Below are positions 1-10,918 of a stretch of DNA of 64,000 nucleotides, piece by piece. Numbering within the stretch: the stretch's first letter is position 1; the number at the start of each line of letters is the position of its first letter. Source of the stretch: Uloborus plumipes. Its lineage: Eukaryota; Arthropoda; Arachnida; Araneae; Uloboridae. The notes below the pieces were generated by a model. The model searched no databases. It saw nothing but the letters and a program-made list of their open reading frames with translations, and was not told the origin of the DNA. The stretch is taken from the NCBI GenBank assembly GCA_038373865.1, contig JAXGGA010002253.1, positions 62,001-126,000 on the forward strand. Direction: 5' to 3'. The position numbers and the translations under genes were made by a program.

Positions 1-75
1 TTCTTGTTTTCGTCAAATATCTAATTTATTATTCAATGATTTAATAAATTAAATTTCATGACATATTTTGTAGAT

Positions 76-2789
76 CAGTGGTTCTCAACCTTTTCACGGC
101 TAACGCCCCCTTTAGGAGTGAAATTTTTTCCAACGCCCCCCTTTATGTTAAAAGTGGGGTTTGTACAAAAAGGTAAAAAGCTCAAAAAAAATTCCTTTTA
201 GATTTTTACAAAACGTTTAAACAACATATATTTTTCCTCGGTAGGCATTATTATGTATAGAATTAAAATGACGAATTTTGAAAAAAAAAACAAGGCTTAA
301 AAAATATTCTACTTTCAAAAGATAATAGCAAAGTAAAATGAAATCTAATAAAAATAAGCAAGCAAAAAGAAATTTTCACTCAAAATACAGGGTGTCCACT
401 CCTATCGTGGACCAATAGCTAATTTCTAAACCGTTAGAGATACGCATATAGTTCATTTAGGAAAAAATCTCCAAATTACGAAAGGAATTTTGGGTCTATT
501 CAATGTTTTTCAAAAAATCAAATTTTGAAAGAGTTACGAAATTTAAATTTTTATACAGCCCCCCAGTCCTATCAATCATATTTAGTAAAACATTCTTGAC
601 ACTGTAACGTTTAAAACTAAAAAAAAATCACTCTTCTACCACAAAAATTGACCGCGTTATGACGTTTTGAAAAATCAAGATTTTGCATTATTTCATGACG
701 TCATCGAGAGATCACTAAAGGGACCGTATGCGAAATCCGTCAAAATCTTGATTTTTCAAAACGTCATAACTCTGTCAATTTTTATGGTAGAACAGTGATT
801 TTTTTTTAGTTTTAAATGTTACAGTGTCAAGAATGTTTTACTAAATATGATTGATATAACTGGGGGGCTGTATAAAAATTTAAATTTCGTAACCCTTTCA
901 AAATTTGATTTTTTGAAAAACATTGAATAGACCCAAAATTCCTTTCGTAATTTAGAGATTTTTTCCTAAATGAACTATATGCGTATCTCTAACGATTTAG
1001 AAATTAGCTATTGGTCCACGATAGGAGTGGACACCCTGTATAAAGGAAACAATGAGATGAAATAAAAATAAATACGCAAAGTATTTTTTTTATATCATTC
1101 AAAATGTGAAAGGAACACTCAGAAATATATGCTTGTGAGATATTTGTGCTTGGTGCTGCAAAGCCAGTTTCCTCAGTCGGCTTAATATTTTTTGTAAGGT
1201 GAAGCTGCAAGTCACCTCTTGGGACGATTTGGAGTCGATTTCTCTTTTTTGTAACTTGATCGTTGACAACACTGAGTCCTCGTTCGACGAGGTAGGAAGA
1301 GGGGTTGGAAATTTAAAAAAAAATGACGATAGCCCACAGTACAGGATAAAGGCAACTCATGTTTCCTTGCAGAAAATCCTAAATAAATTGTTAACATTCC
1401 GGAAACCAGCTTTCAAAGTTTCTTTGGCGAAAGTTCTACCAATTCTTCCTGATACTGAATAACTGGTGTCTGAATGTTTTTAAAAGGGCTGATGACCCAT
1501 TGAGGAACGTTCTGAGAAAAAATATCCTCAAAGCTCTTAGAGAAGTCTTTGTGCAAAGACTAAAGATGTCGGCAATAAACATGAGCATTATCAAAAGAGA
1601 TTTCCCTAAAAATAAACCATGAAAGTAAATGGATGAAATGAGCAAAAGCCAGAATGAAAATACTTAAGGTCAAACCAAACAGTCTAACTGGGCGGGTACT
1701 TTAAGCATTGCAATACGGTTGCCAGGTAAAAATTTAGGAAAATAACCAAACCAAGGAAAATGACTTGCACGAATCCTCGCCCCCATCGAAATATTTTGAA
1801 TATCTTTGGGGGAGACTTAGTTTCCCATAGGTACTAAGCTAACTTAAGAGAAAATGGGGAAAGAAAATTATAAAAGTAAAAAAAAAAAATAAACAATCAA
1901 TGACGTAAAAAAATCTGCCTAAAACGCTACTTGTGGGAAACCCTCGAATGCAATTGTAAAGTTTTTTCGCAGTATTTTGAACCCCCATTAAATTTTGGCA
2001 ATAACATTAAAATCTAGTATTCTGATCTAGGAATTGCTCAGTCTGAAAACCAGTTTTGTTTCGCGACAATCAAAGTAGGCGACTAAAACTTGAGAACTTA
2101 ATAGGATCATTTTCACCAACAGATGGAGGACGGTATTTTTTACATGCAATGATAACTACTAAGTAAAATATAGATGCAATACTAAAAAGTTATATAAAGC
2201 TATTCGAAATAGCATTGTAATAGTAGAAAGAATCAATTAACAATTCGGCTAAAAAATGACCAAACGATGGTGTGGCTAACGCTTTTGAATTTCATCTAGC
2301 TATATGTGATCGAAATTAGCCAAATTGGTTAATATTAGCATAAATGTGCAGCCCTGATTGCAACTGCGATTTATTGAAGTATTTCTTCATTAGGTAGCAT
2401 TCTCTCTCAAGGTTATCTGATGCAAAAGATCACTAAAAAGACATCGCTATAAAAGAGAGAGAGAAAAAAAAACTATGAAAAAAAGCTAAAGGCACCTTAG
2501 AAAAACATAAGGAAATACGCTTAGAGATTCCAGAGTACATAAGTTGATTTATGGTTGGCTCATATAATTCAAGTTGGATTCGTGATTTAATACAACATTT
2601 CATTTTGATTTTTCAAAGCAAAATTAAATTCTAATACATTCGTCGTCCTCTCACCCCGAATTTTCCCACCGCCCCCCTATCGCCCAAAATATACCCACCG
2701 CCCCCCTACTGCCCAAAACATGTTCACCGCCCCTCAGCATCTTCCCACCGCCCACAGGGGGGCGGTACCGCCCCCGTTGAGAACCACTG
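76..2789. mobile_element. hAT-like DNA transposon with 8-bp TSD, non-autonomous or decayed
   Basis: The left end reads CAGTGGTTCTCAACC and the right end is its complement GTTGAGAACCACTG. Both are flanked by the same 8-bp word TTGTAGAT (68-75 and 2790-2797), the target-duplication length of hAT transposons. Inside the right end is a GC-rich stretch of short CCCACCGCCCCC-type direct repeats (about 2660-2775). I see no recognisable transposase; the longest internal frame, 1199-1462 (+), has no motif I know. A separate palindromic element (388-1038) is nested inside. Ends and TSD are directly visible; the superfamily follows from them. Confidence 0.85.
388..1038. mobile_element. TA-flanked foldback MITE (Tc1/mariner-type ends)
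   Basis: A near-complete palindrome of about 300-bp arms around a short centre near 693-745. The ends read CAGGGTGTCCACTCC / GGAGTGGACACCCTG and are flanked by TA dinucleotides (386-387, 1039-1040), as expected for Tc1/mariner-type insertion. It interrupts the hAT-like element around it, so it is the younger insertion. No coding capacity. A CRE-like TGACGTCA word lies near the centre (about 697-704). Confidence 0.85.
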
Positions 2790-2797
2790 TTGTAGAT

Positions 2798-4431
2798 AAT
2801 ACAGCTATTAATGAATACGTCATTAGTTTTTGGTTTAATTAATTTTACGTCTATGAGAGGGGAATACAAGCAATTCAAAATAACTTTCTTTATTAATTTT
2901 TTTATGATAGTTTTTTCATTATTGTGTTTCAGCGAAGCGATAGGATACTTTGCGTAGTGGCGTGGTCTTTATTTTATTTCTTAGGGGACCCAGATTCATC
3001 TCTCAAAGGGACTATAAACATTAATTATTTTTCAGTAAAGAAACTTTATAATAGATTATGTTATTTATTGAAATTGCTAATCAGTAATTAATAATCAGCA
3101 ACAATAAATTTCCAATTAGCACCTATTTGTAATTATGAGAACCTCATTATTTATGCATAAGTTGAACTATTCAATATTTTCATAATTAGGAGTCATAAAT
3201 ACTGAAGTATTTTTACCTGCTAAATAGTTCATTTAAATTCACACATAAAAAGTTCTAACATTAAAAATTGAACTATCTCATTTTCAAAAATATTTTCTTT
3301 GGTCATTGATAAATCAGAGACTTTGATTTCACTGCATTTTGACATCACAGAGATAAGACTATTTAAGGGGTGGATACTTTTTCACAGAAATTCTTTCAAA
3401 AATTTTTATGACTAAATTTTAAGCTAACACTGGATTTCAGCTTTCCCCTTTGCGTAAACAGTAAAAAAATCATTTTCGTTATTAGGATTTTGAAAACTAA
3501 TTGACGAAACAAATTTCTTCGCACATTACGAGGCCTTTTTTATTGACCTCCGCATACCGGTAAACAGAAACACTTTTGTTATCACCATAACTTTGAGAAA
3601 AAATTTTTCCTTCATTCAAAATATTCATCATTCCAAAATTAATTAAATATATTGGTTAATCAACGATTGAAAAACTCGATGATGCTCTCATTTTCAATAA
3701 AAAGAAAAGAACACGTTGAAATCACCATTGAAAAAGCGGGGGAAAGCGAAAGATAAACAAGTCCATCACGTGATGATTACCAGTAGCGCTCTCTGGTTTA
3801 GAGTGCTTATTAAAAGAGTAATAATATTGGAATTTCAAGATAGTTGGTATTTTAAATACCAAAATTTTTCAAGTTTTGTTTTTCTCTTTCGGGTGAAAAA
3901 GAGATAAGAATTCACTTCGTCAAAAGAGTTATCATGACAAATAACTAAAAGTTTAGTAAATTTATCAAATTAAGATTTCAAAAGCTAGAAGCAAACCAGT
4001 TTTTTTCTTTCAATTATATGAAACTGTTAATTTTTAAAATATAATATAACGCTTTTAGTGCAATATTACATTCACAGATGTCGCTACATGTCAACCGGCA
4101 TTTGAAATAAACTTTTACAAGGTCAATCAAAATTTGAAATTCAAACAAACTTCCACCAGTTTTAAGTAAATGTTCAAAACTAATTAGTTGTGAAACACGA
4201 GCAGAAAAACACAAAATTTTCAAGAACTTTTTTACACAGGTAAGTTTAAATCACTTAAAAATTAAATGCAACATGAAGCATGTTTTTTTTTTCATGAAAA
4301 CGAAGAAAGCGACAGGATATTGCAAACGTACTGTTCCCGAAAAAAAAAAACTGCTTTTGTAAGAAAGGGGTCTTTTATACAAAGCAGTAATTTTTAAAAG
4401 AAATGACAAAGCCCGTGCATGAAAATTCTAA
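2798..4431. other. AT-rich intergenic stretch, no gene seen
   Basis: Low-complexity AT-rich DNA with homopolymer runs. The 63-codon frame at 3716-3907 (+) begins at a TTG and shows no motif. A CATCACGTGATG E-box palindrome lies at about 3764-3775 but nothing around it supports a promoter. Confidence 0.6.
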
Positions 4432-4504
4432 CGCCCCTGGTGGGACTTGAACCCACAGTCTTTGGCTCCGGAGGCCAACGCCTTATCCATTAGGCCACAG
4501 GAGC
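4432..4504 (-). tRNA. tRNA-Arg (anticodon CCG)
   Basis: On the minus strand the 73 nt fold into a full cloverleaf. The 7-bp acceptor stem is GCTCCTG with CAGGGGC (one G-U pair), followed by discriminator G. The D stem is GCC/GGC, the anticodon stem TTGGC/GCCAA with loop CTCCGGA (anticodon CCG, reading codon CGG), the variable loop AGACT, and the T stem GTGGG/CCCAC with loop TTCAAGT. Internal A and B boxes are intact, and a TTTT RNA polymerase III terminator begins within about 10 nt of the 3' end (4422-4425). There is no intron. It looks like a functional nuclear gene. Confidence 0.97.
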
Positions 4505-5110
4505 ACTAGTACAAAGTTGGAAAAATAGTATTAAACCTAATTGCTCGTACAAGCTGTACTATAGTAAATAATTAGTTTCTTTTTGTTATTTTTTTCCAAG
4601 TTTCCCTTTTCAAAAAGGCACTTTCAAATTGTTCATGGAACAGATGACGAATGGTTAAAACTTGGAGCAACATCTTGGAATTACTTGATCACCTAAAAGT
4701 TCTCTCCGAAACAAAATATTTTTCCCACACGCTTGCATGGCAAAAAAAATTAAAAAGAAGGAACTGCAATATGACCAATTTTGTTTCGAATTTCGAGAAC
4801 ATTCACTTCTTATGCATGATCGAAGGACAGTGGAAATATAGCTTTAGTACTGAAAGTTCTAGGTAGCATTCAAAATGGAAACTAGGAAGATGGATAGTGG
4901 CGCGTCCAAGCGTCTGTTATAGAAGATAAAATGTAATTTGAAATATCTATTTATTTTCGTTAATCATAATTGTTGTTTTGTAAATACTTGCCAGCATCTG
5001 TCGTAATTAGTCTTAAAAATGGAGTTGAAACTGATATTATTTAAATTACTATCAGGAATTTAATCATTTCTCATGCTTCTCTCTTTTTTTTCTTTCTTTT
5101 TCTTTGGTGA
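4505..5110. other. intergenic, no gene seen
   Basis: AT-rich sequence upstream of the tRNA on its own strand. The 71-codon frame at 4651-4866 (+) starts at a TTG and has no recognisable motif or splice context, so I do not call it. Confidence 0.5.
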
Positions 5111-5733
5111 GCCGAATTTTTAACTTTTATTTCTAAAGGAGAAACATATAATTAAAGCGTAACAAAACAAGAAAACTTCCTCTGAGTTTTGCATTTTTTT
5201 TTTTTTTTTTTTGATTGATTAAAAAACTTTTCCACTATATTAAAAAAGCAGTCTTTTTTTTTCAAGCAATTAAGAACAATAATTTTATTCAAATAAAGAG
5301 GCTAAAAATGTCGTCCTATGTTTTTTGTAAGGAAAAATAAGAACATAAGTTTCTAATAAGATTTTTTGACATATTAGGAAAAATTTGATCAAATTTTTCA
5401 TGATTTACTACTGTTTCTCAAGCCGAATTTCTAACTTTTATTTCTAAAGGAGAAATATATAATTAAAGCGTAACGAAACAAGAAAACTTCCTTTAATTTT
5501 GTTTAATTTATTTTGGTTGATTCAACAACTTTTCCCGCTAAATTAAAATAGCAGTCCCTTTTTTTTTTCCTCAAACAATTAACAACAATAAGCTTATTCA
5601 AATAAAGAGGCTAAAAATGTTGTCCTGTGTTTTTTGAAAGAAAAAGTAAGAAAATAAGTTTGTAATACAATATTTTGACATTTTGAGAGAAATTTGTGCT
5701 GAAATTTTTCATGATTTACTATTGTTTCTCAAG
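5111..5733. repeat. tandem duplication, two units of about 311 bp
   Basis: Unit 1 begins GCCGAATTTTTAACTTTT at 5111 and unit 2 begins GCCGAATTTCTAACTTTT at 5422. Both continue in parallel through a T-rich tract, CAAATAAAGAGGCTAAAAATG, and end with TCATGATTTACTA(C/T)TGTTTCTCAAG. They differ by scattered substitutions and T-run length, so the duplication is not recent. No coding signal. Confidence 0.85.
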
Positions 5734-6224
5734 CTCAACACTCATACATTTCAAGAACAAGGTCATCAACCGCTCTATTTCATAATTTCACGCATCATTT
5801 GATTTTTCAAAATTTCATGTACATATTTTTTTTTTTCAAAGAAAAATTAGTGCGCAGAGTAATATTAAATTTCACAAATTTATATTTTCCTACTTTGAAT
5901 AAATATGCGTATTTTCAAAGTTGAACTATACTTCATGTAGTTGTCAATACTTTTCTCTACGCCCTACCTAAGCTTGATGTTTTAAGATTACCTTATAATT
6001 TTCAGAAATCTTGGTTTAAAGGGTCATGTCTAGTTAACGTAATGTAGGTTAATTAACAGTACTACGAAAATTTGCTTTCTTTCAGTAATTGAATGCAGTT
6101 TTCAAATATTATTTTGAAAGAAAAAAAAGTTGTGGAAAACCTCACGTTTTCCATTTGGTTTTTCATTTCGTTTCCTTGTTTGAAATTACTATTTTGAAAC
6201 ATTTTTTTTAATGTATACAAAAAC
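5734..6224. other. AT-rich intergenic stretch, nothing recognised
   Basis: Homopolymer-rich AT sequence between the tandem duplication and a fragmentary hAT end. I see no open frame, splice-site pair or repeat structure to report. Confidence 0.5.
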
Positions 6225-6272
6225 GGGCCGATTAATCGGTAATCGGCCAGTTTACTTATTGGCGCATACCTA
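6225..6272. mobile_element. fragment of a hAT-like terminal end
   Basis: The segment GGGCCGATTAATCGG with a following AATCGGCC and GCGCATACCTA matches in structure the ends of the hAT-like element at 54286-59627 (TAGGGATGCACCGAT, then repeated CCGATTAATCGG). Only one end is recognisable here; a partner end and TSD were not found, so it is a relic. Confidence 0.5.
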
Positions 6273-6440
6273 ATATGCTAACCATGTATAGTGAAAGTAA
6301 AGCCAAATTTGGGTGTTTTCTCTCTAGGAGAATAATTTTATTCGGTAAATTAGCTCGAAGAGAAAAACTTTTAAAAAATTGTCAAGATATTTTGCTTTAA
6401 AATTACTTTCGACCTCTGATTTTACGGATTATATGTATAA

Positions 6441-6831
6441 CTTGCTTATTACCCGGCGTTGCCCGGTATTGCATTATGTTTAACCCATTTCATGTTAAAA
6501 AGAAAATGGTGAGTCTTAAATTGATAATTCATTGTTAATCGTAATCATTGTTGGAAAATACTCATATTTAAATGTGTTTGCTTAATTTGTATGCTTAAAG
6601 GCTTATCCTCTCTACTACTCCTTATATTCAAAATTGAAAGAAAATGGCCGTCTTGAGACAAAAAATTTAAATTTTGAGCTTTTTGGATTTTTTTTTTTTT
6701 TTTAATTTCAAAACCCCGCCTACGTGAATTCTAGTGCATCAAGGAACCTCTTTGTCAAGTTTGATGAAAATCCAACTAAAATTGTGAATTTGTATAAGGA
6801 ACAAGCATACATCCATTTTTTTATATATAGA
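6441..6831 (-). mobile_element. short non-autonomous Helitron-like element
   Basis: On the minus strand the element begins A|TCTATATATAAAA and ends with a CCGGGCAACGCCGGG hairpin shortly before CAAG|T, a decayed form of the CTAG|T Helitron 3' end. Insertion between A and T without target duplication fits Helitrons. The same end pattern recurs at 16577-17632 and 31741-42393. Non-coding, about 390 bp. Confidence 0.6.
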
Positions 6832-7090
6832 TGAGCAATTAAAGCTAAAGGTTATTTGTTTGAGTGAAATAACGATTTATGTTATGATAGATTTTCACTG
6901 GAAAAAATTTTATGAAAAAAGAAAGATACAGAAGTAAGCTTTAGAATTTAGAAATAGAAAATACCAAACACATTGCGTGCTGCTAACTTCCTTTTTATTA
7001 GAAATATTTTCGAAATTGAATTTATTTTATTTTACTATTTATTCATTTATTTTTTTTCCCCAATACCTGAGTAAAACCGTGCGTCCCTGA
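6832..7090. other. intergenic, no gene seen
   Basis: AT-rich spacer between the Helitron-like element and the composite hAT region. Nothing supportable. Confidence 0.5.
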
Positions 7091-7181
7091 TATGGTATCA
7101 AACACGAGCGTCACGGCCTATGGGGATTCGGGGACGCGTCCCCCCCAATAATTTTGAAGAGGGGGACAGTCCCCCCCCCCC

Positions 7182-7296
7182 CCCCCCAATATTTTTCACA
7201 AGTTTCACTTAAAATTTTAAAAATTTAGGAATAAAGACACACGTTACAAAAAATCAATAATCAACTGATACATTGATTTCTGAAAAAAGAAAGTTT
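7182..7296. repeat. direct repeat copy A of the hAT left-end region
   Basis: CACAAGTTTCACTTAAAA with the following GACACACGTTACAA, AATCAATAATCAA and TGATACATTGATTTC is repeated in the same order at 8523-8634, about 1.34 kb downstream. This suggests a second, partial copy of the same transposon end. Confidence 0.8.
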
Positions 7297-7314
7297 TTCG
7301 TATGAAGGCATTTT

Positions 7315-7784
7315 AAAGAATAAAAATAATTTTGGAACAAAATAGAACCGACTTCAGTTGGAAATTGCTCTAAAAAGTAAAAAATAATTGTTTTCTTTGA
7401 ACACCATCGAAACTACTTTTAAACATAAGTTTTGAAGTCGGCGCAAAAACAATGTATAGAATCATACGCAACTATAATTCAACTATATACATTTTAATGG
7501 ATCCAGGTTCTTTAGAAGCATTCGCATACATTTCATTCATTACCATACATTCGTGTAATGGTACAAATATTCTGCTTTTAATTTTCAATGGTTTCTCTGA
7601 AAAATGTTGGCAAAATATGGTTAAATATCATTTGACCTATCGTTTTTGCGCCGACTTCAAAACTTATGTTTAAAAGTAGTTTCGATGGTGTTCAAAGAAA
7701 ACAATTATTTTTTACTTTTTAGAGCAATTTCCAACTGAAGTCGGTTCTATTTTTTTTCCAAAATTATTTTATTTTATTCTTTTT
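7315..7784. mobile_element. foldback element with about 136-143-bp inverted arms
   Basis: The arm at 7315-7450 (includes AGAACCGACTTCAGTTGG, ends GGCGCAAAAAC) is the near-exact reverse complement of 7642-7784; the ~190-bp spacer between them is unique. The arms differ mainly in A/T run lengths. I found no unambiguous target duplication. It splits the doubled hAT end region, so it inserted into or was captured by that element. Confidence 0.85.
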
Positions 7785-7962
7785 AGTGTAAGTGTACTTA
7801 TGAAATAAGGTTATGTTTCCAAACGGAACTTCACCTAATTTTCTTAAGTAAATGCTCCATAAAATAAACTGAAAAAAAAGGAAGAAACTATCAACGCGTC
7901 TAAAATTATAAACGATTGACACTAATAAATAATCTTTGTTATTCTCTGGTATTTATTTGTGT

Positions 7963-8432
7963 ACTAGCTTAATCAAAGCCATTTAAATTTCAACGGTTTG
8001 TCAACTAATTTATATTTCAAAGCAATTCTAGTTTCTCGTTGTTCATAAGATTTTAACACATACTACGTACGTTTTACGTTACCGCTAATGAGTTTCATGT
8101 TAGATTTAGTTAAGCCTTGGTTCAAATTTTCCATCATGATTACTATTAATATTGCTGTTGCGAGGCAAAAAATTTTTGCAACAATGGATTGAAAATTTAA
8201 TCATTTAATGGGGAAATGACATGAAATTTACTGTTTTCCATAATAACTTTTTTTCTAGTGAACAAATATCGTCATATGAGTACATGGTACCTAAGTTACA
8301 CCATTTCCAATCGATTTAAAAAAAAATCGTCCAAATCGGTTCAGTAGATCAACTGTTATGTGCGAACAAAAAAAAAAAAAAAACATACGCTTTGACTTGA
8401 TAACCTCCTCCTTTGTTGAAGTCGGTTAAAAA
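7963..8432 (-). mobile_element. Helitron-related segment, paralogue of the host at 31741-42393
   Basis: On the minus strand this stretch contains CTACTGAACCGATTTGG, then AAAAAGTTATTATGGAAAA, AATTTCATG, CCCCATTAAATGATTAAAT and CATGATGRAAATTTTGAACC-like blocks, in the same order as the Helitron-like sequence around the Maverick-like insertion (about 31790-31807, then 41639-41870). A CTAG|T lies at its minus-strand 3' side. Here ACCGAT (complement at 8335-8340) is uninterrupted, so it represents the empty site of that insertion. Confidence 0.65.
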
Positions 8433-8522
8433 TAAAGTAAGCTACTTAATTTTATGTCACTTCCCATCTGCTGCTATATAAGTGGGGATCGAAGATCACG
8501 TCCCCCGGCAAGAGGTTTCCAT

Positions 8523-8634
8523 CCCCCTAATATTTGTTCACAAGTTTCACTTAAAAATTCAGAAATAAGAGGACACACGTTACAATAAATCAATAATCAA
8601 GTGATACATTGATTTCAGAAAAAAGAAGGTTTTT
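8523..8634. repeat. direct repeat copy B of the hAT left-end region
   Basis: Same blocks in the same order as 7182-7296, preceded by a decayed C-rich tract (GTCCCCCGG, CATCCCCC). See copy A. Confidence 0.8.
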
Positions 8635-8969
8635 ATGTAGACAATAACCGAACAAAGTAAAGTTAGCTATTTAATTTTGGCGCAAATCCCCTACCTTGAA
8701 AAATTTTCTTCCCAACTCTCTAATTTTACATATTTTTTATTTTTTCAATTTTTATTAATATTTTAGCTGTTTGAAATTTGTATGATCAATCAAACCTTTA
8801 TTTCATACTGTATTGCAAATTTCATTCTTTTTTTCTATGTTTGCAAAAAGTTATGAAACCTAAACTTTAGAATCTTTACTGAACTCTGAATTTTTAAACT
8901 TTTAAGTTTAAGTGGTTTTCTGAGATATTTCTACGACGTCTTTCTTTTATTAAAATGGTCGCTTTTAGT

Positions 8970-9345
8970 TACTTAGAAATGATCCATTTTTCATTACAAG
9001 AAAAGACATCAAGAAAGCGTTTTGTTACCAACTGTCCTTTCAATAGCCGTTCTTTCTTTCCGTGATAGCGCAGTTGACTGTCGACTGTTAAAAGAAGAAA
9101 GATGGATAGGTAATCGCGGACTTAATTCGCGGATAGGTAATAAGGGGTCGCAATGTCTCTCAGTCAGACTTGAAGAAAACGGGGTTCCCAACGAATACCA
9201 CATAAGCTGTACAGACGACACTTTTATTACTAGTCTCTTTCCTTTGGCAAAAAACGGCTCCTTTTCGTATTGGGACAAATTGTTAACGAGCATTCAAGCT
9301 GTTTTCCGTTTTTTGACTGGAATAGGAGTGATTAGCAAATAAGTG
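8970..9345. other. unassigned segment with locally higher GC
   Basis: A run of sequence less AT-rich than its surroundings, upstream of the transposase remnant and in the same reading frame as its first part (106-codon frame 9022-9342, TTG start, ending TAA). The predicted peptide has no motif I recognise and does not resemble the BED/TTF finger region expected upstream of a hAT catalytic domain. It may be a degraded N-terminal exon or unrelated captured DNA. Confidence 0.3.
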
Positions 9346-9420
9346 AAGTATCTCTTCTTCCGACTTCCATTGTGCTGCTTTCTATAGTAATCAACAAAAT
9401 ACAGATGACCCTCGACCCTG

Positions 9421-10790
9421 GTGTTCTGTTCGGGCCCTTGTCTGATGTCCCAAAACGAAATTATTGAGCTTTTTGGGCATGCAGTAACCTTACAACTTGT
9501 TGAACGTATAAAGGATACTTCCCCTTTCATTTTTTCCGTTATTTGCGACGGTACCAGAGACATTTCTGGACACGAGCAAGAAAGTATTTGTGTTAGGTGG
9601 TGTGACCAAGATTTGGAGCCACACGAAAGTTTCCTCGGATTCTATGAAGCTAAATCGGTTACGGGAAAAGCTGTAGCAGAGCTGATATCTGACGCGCTTT
9701 TTAGGCTTCAACTTCCGATAGAAAATTTGCGAGGTCAAACTAACGATGGAGTGGAAACATGAGCGGGCCCATTAAAGGTGCCCAATCTATTATTTTCGAA
9801 AAACAGCCGCTGGCAGAATTTGTTCATTGTGGAGCACATTGTTCGAACTAAATTATGAAGGAAAGTTGCAGTTCTGCTTTGATAATCCAAAATGCCTTAG
9901 AAATTACGAATCAACTTGGAATATTTTTGTCTAGGACAAAAATTTGTAGTTTATTTCAAAGCCTTCTAGAGAATGAGGCTGAATGCCCAGTTGGAAACGT
10001 GGGCAGAATTAGACCTCTGAGTCCAACAAGATGGATTTATCGGGGCTCACAGATAAAAGAAATATTGAATAAGTACCCCATAATTATGGAAACTCTTAAT
10101 CAGTTGGCAGCAGACGGCTATGAAGGTGCCAGTAGTCTGTTGGCCGCTTTTGAAAACGGAGCCAATTATCTTGGATTGGTTTTGGGAAAACAGGCCATTG
10201 ATTATCTAGAGCTTTTGAATAAATCTTTCCAAGGGAGGAAAAATTCAATTGCAGGACTCGTACAATCAGTCCAAATAGTTGTGAATGGTCTCACAGCCCT
10301 GCGAACTGATGAGGAGTTTTCTTCCATTTTTAACGAATGCGAAGAAAAAATTGAAGAACTTAGGTTGGAGCCCCTAAGACTGCCTCGCAAGATAAGACCT
10401 CCAAAACGATACGATGGCCCTGCAAGGAGTCACGAGTTTTCTTCCTGTGAAGAATATTATCGAAAACAGTTCTTCCAATTATTGGATGTAACAATTGCAG
10501 GGCTACAAGATCGCATTCTAAATCAAAAAGGGGTTCAAAAACAAGTCGATTTAGAAAATTTACTGTTGAAGGGGAAAATTTTAGATCTTGCTGTAGAGTA
10601 TCCAGAACTTGACGCCTTGGTGTTGAAAACAGAACTTTTTCTTTTCAAAACAAAATTCAAAAATATGACATGCTTAGAAGACATTAGAAAAGAACTAACA
10701 CAAATGGAAATAGGTGTTAGAAACTTGTTTTCAAACATCGAAAATCTTGTTCGGCTTTTGCTTGTTTCTCCATTAGGGGGGGGGGGGTAG
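9421..10790 (+). pseudogene. hAT transposase pseudogene, ZMYM1/DUF4371-like
   Basis: The translation follows the family in order: an ICDGTRDISGHEQ block (catalytic-region Asp), RGQTNDG (usually RGQGYDGA), then MSGPIKGAQ, an EFVHCGAHCSN block, LSPTRW, an RSHEFSSCEEYYRKQF segment, and an ENLVRLLLVSP start of the dimerisation (hATC) region. The ORF is disabled three ways: a frame change near 9757-9760 between NDGVE and MSG, an in-frame TAA at 9849-9851 just after the HCGAH block, and loss of the rest of hATC at a G run (10777-10787) followed by TAG. hAT transposases cut and paste DNA bounded by short TIRs; this copy cannot do so. Related domestic genes are ZMYM1-like, but this one is clearly decayed. 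Confidence 0.85.
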
Positions 10791-10918
10791 ACGCCTTCCC
10801 TCTGGCTACCCAAATTAGATCTTTTTCGTACCGCACGATGAAATTTTTGAAGCCAAAATGAGATCAAAGTCCGTCCCCCCCAATAATAAGACCTCGGTGA
10901 CGCCTATGGTATCAAACA

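Larger units (their letters stand above)
7105..10904 (+). mobile_element. composite hAT (ZMYM1-like) transposon region
   Basis: A 14-bp word TATGGTATCAAACA stands at both edges (7091-7104 and 10905-10918), longer than the usual 8-bp hAT duplication. The inner ends share AGCGTCAC/GGCGTCAC in inverted orientation followed by C/G-rich runs. The interior holds a broken hAT transposase (9421-10790), a foldback element (7315-7784) and a Helitron-derived segment (about 7963-8432). About 115 bp of the left end are repeated at 8523-8634, so this looks like a rearranged or doubly inserted element rather than a clean copy. Confidence 0.55.
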
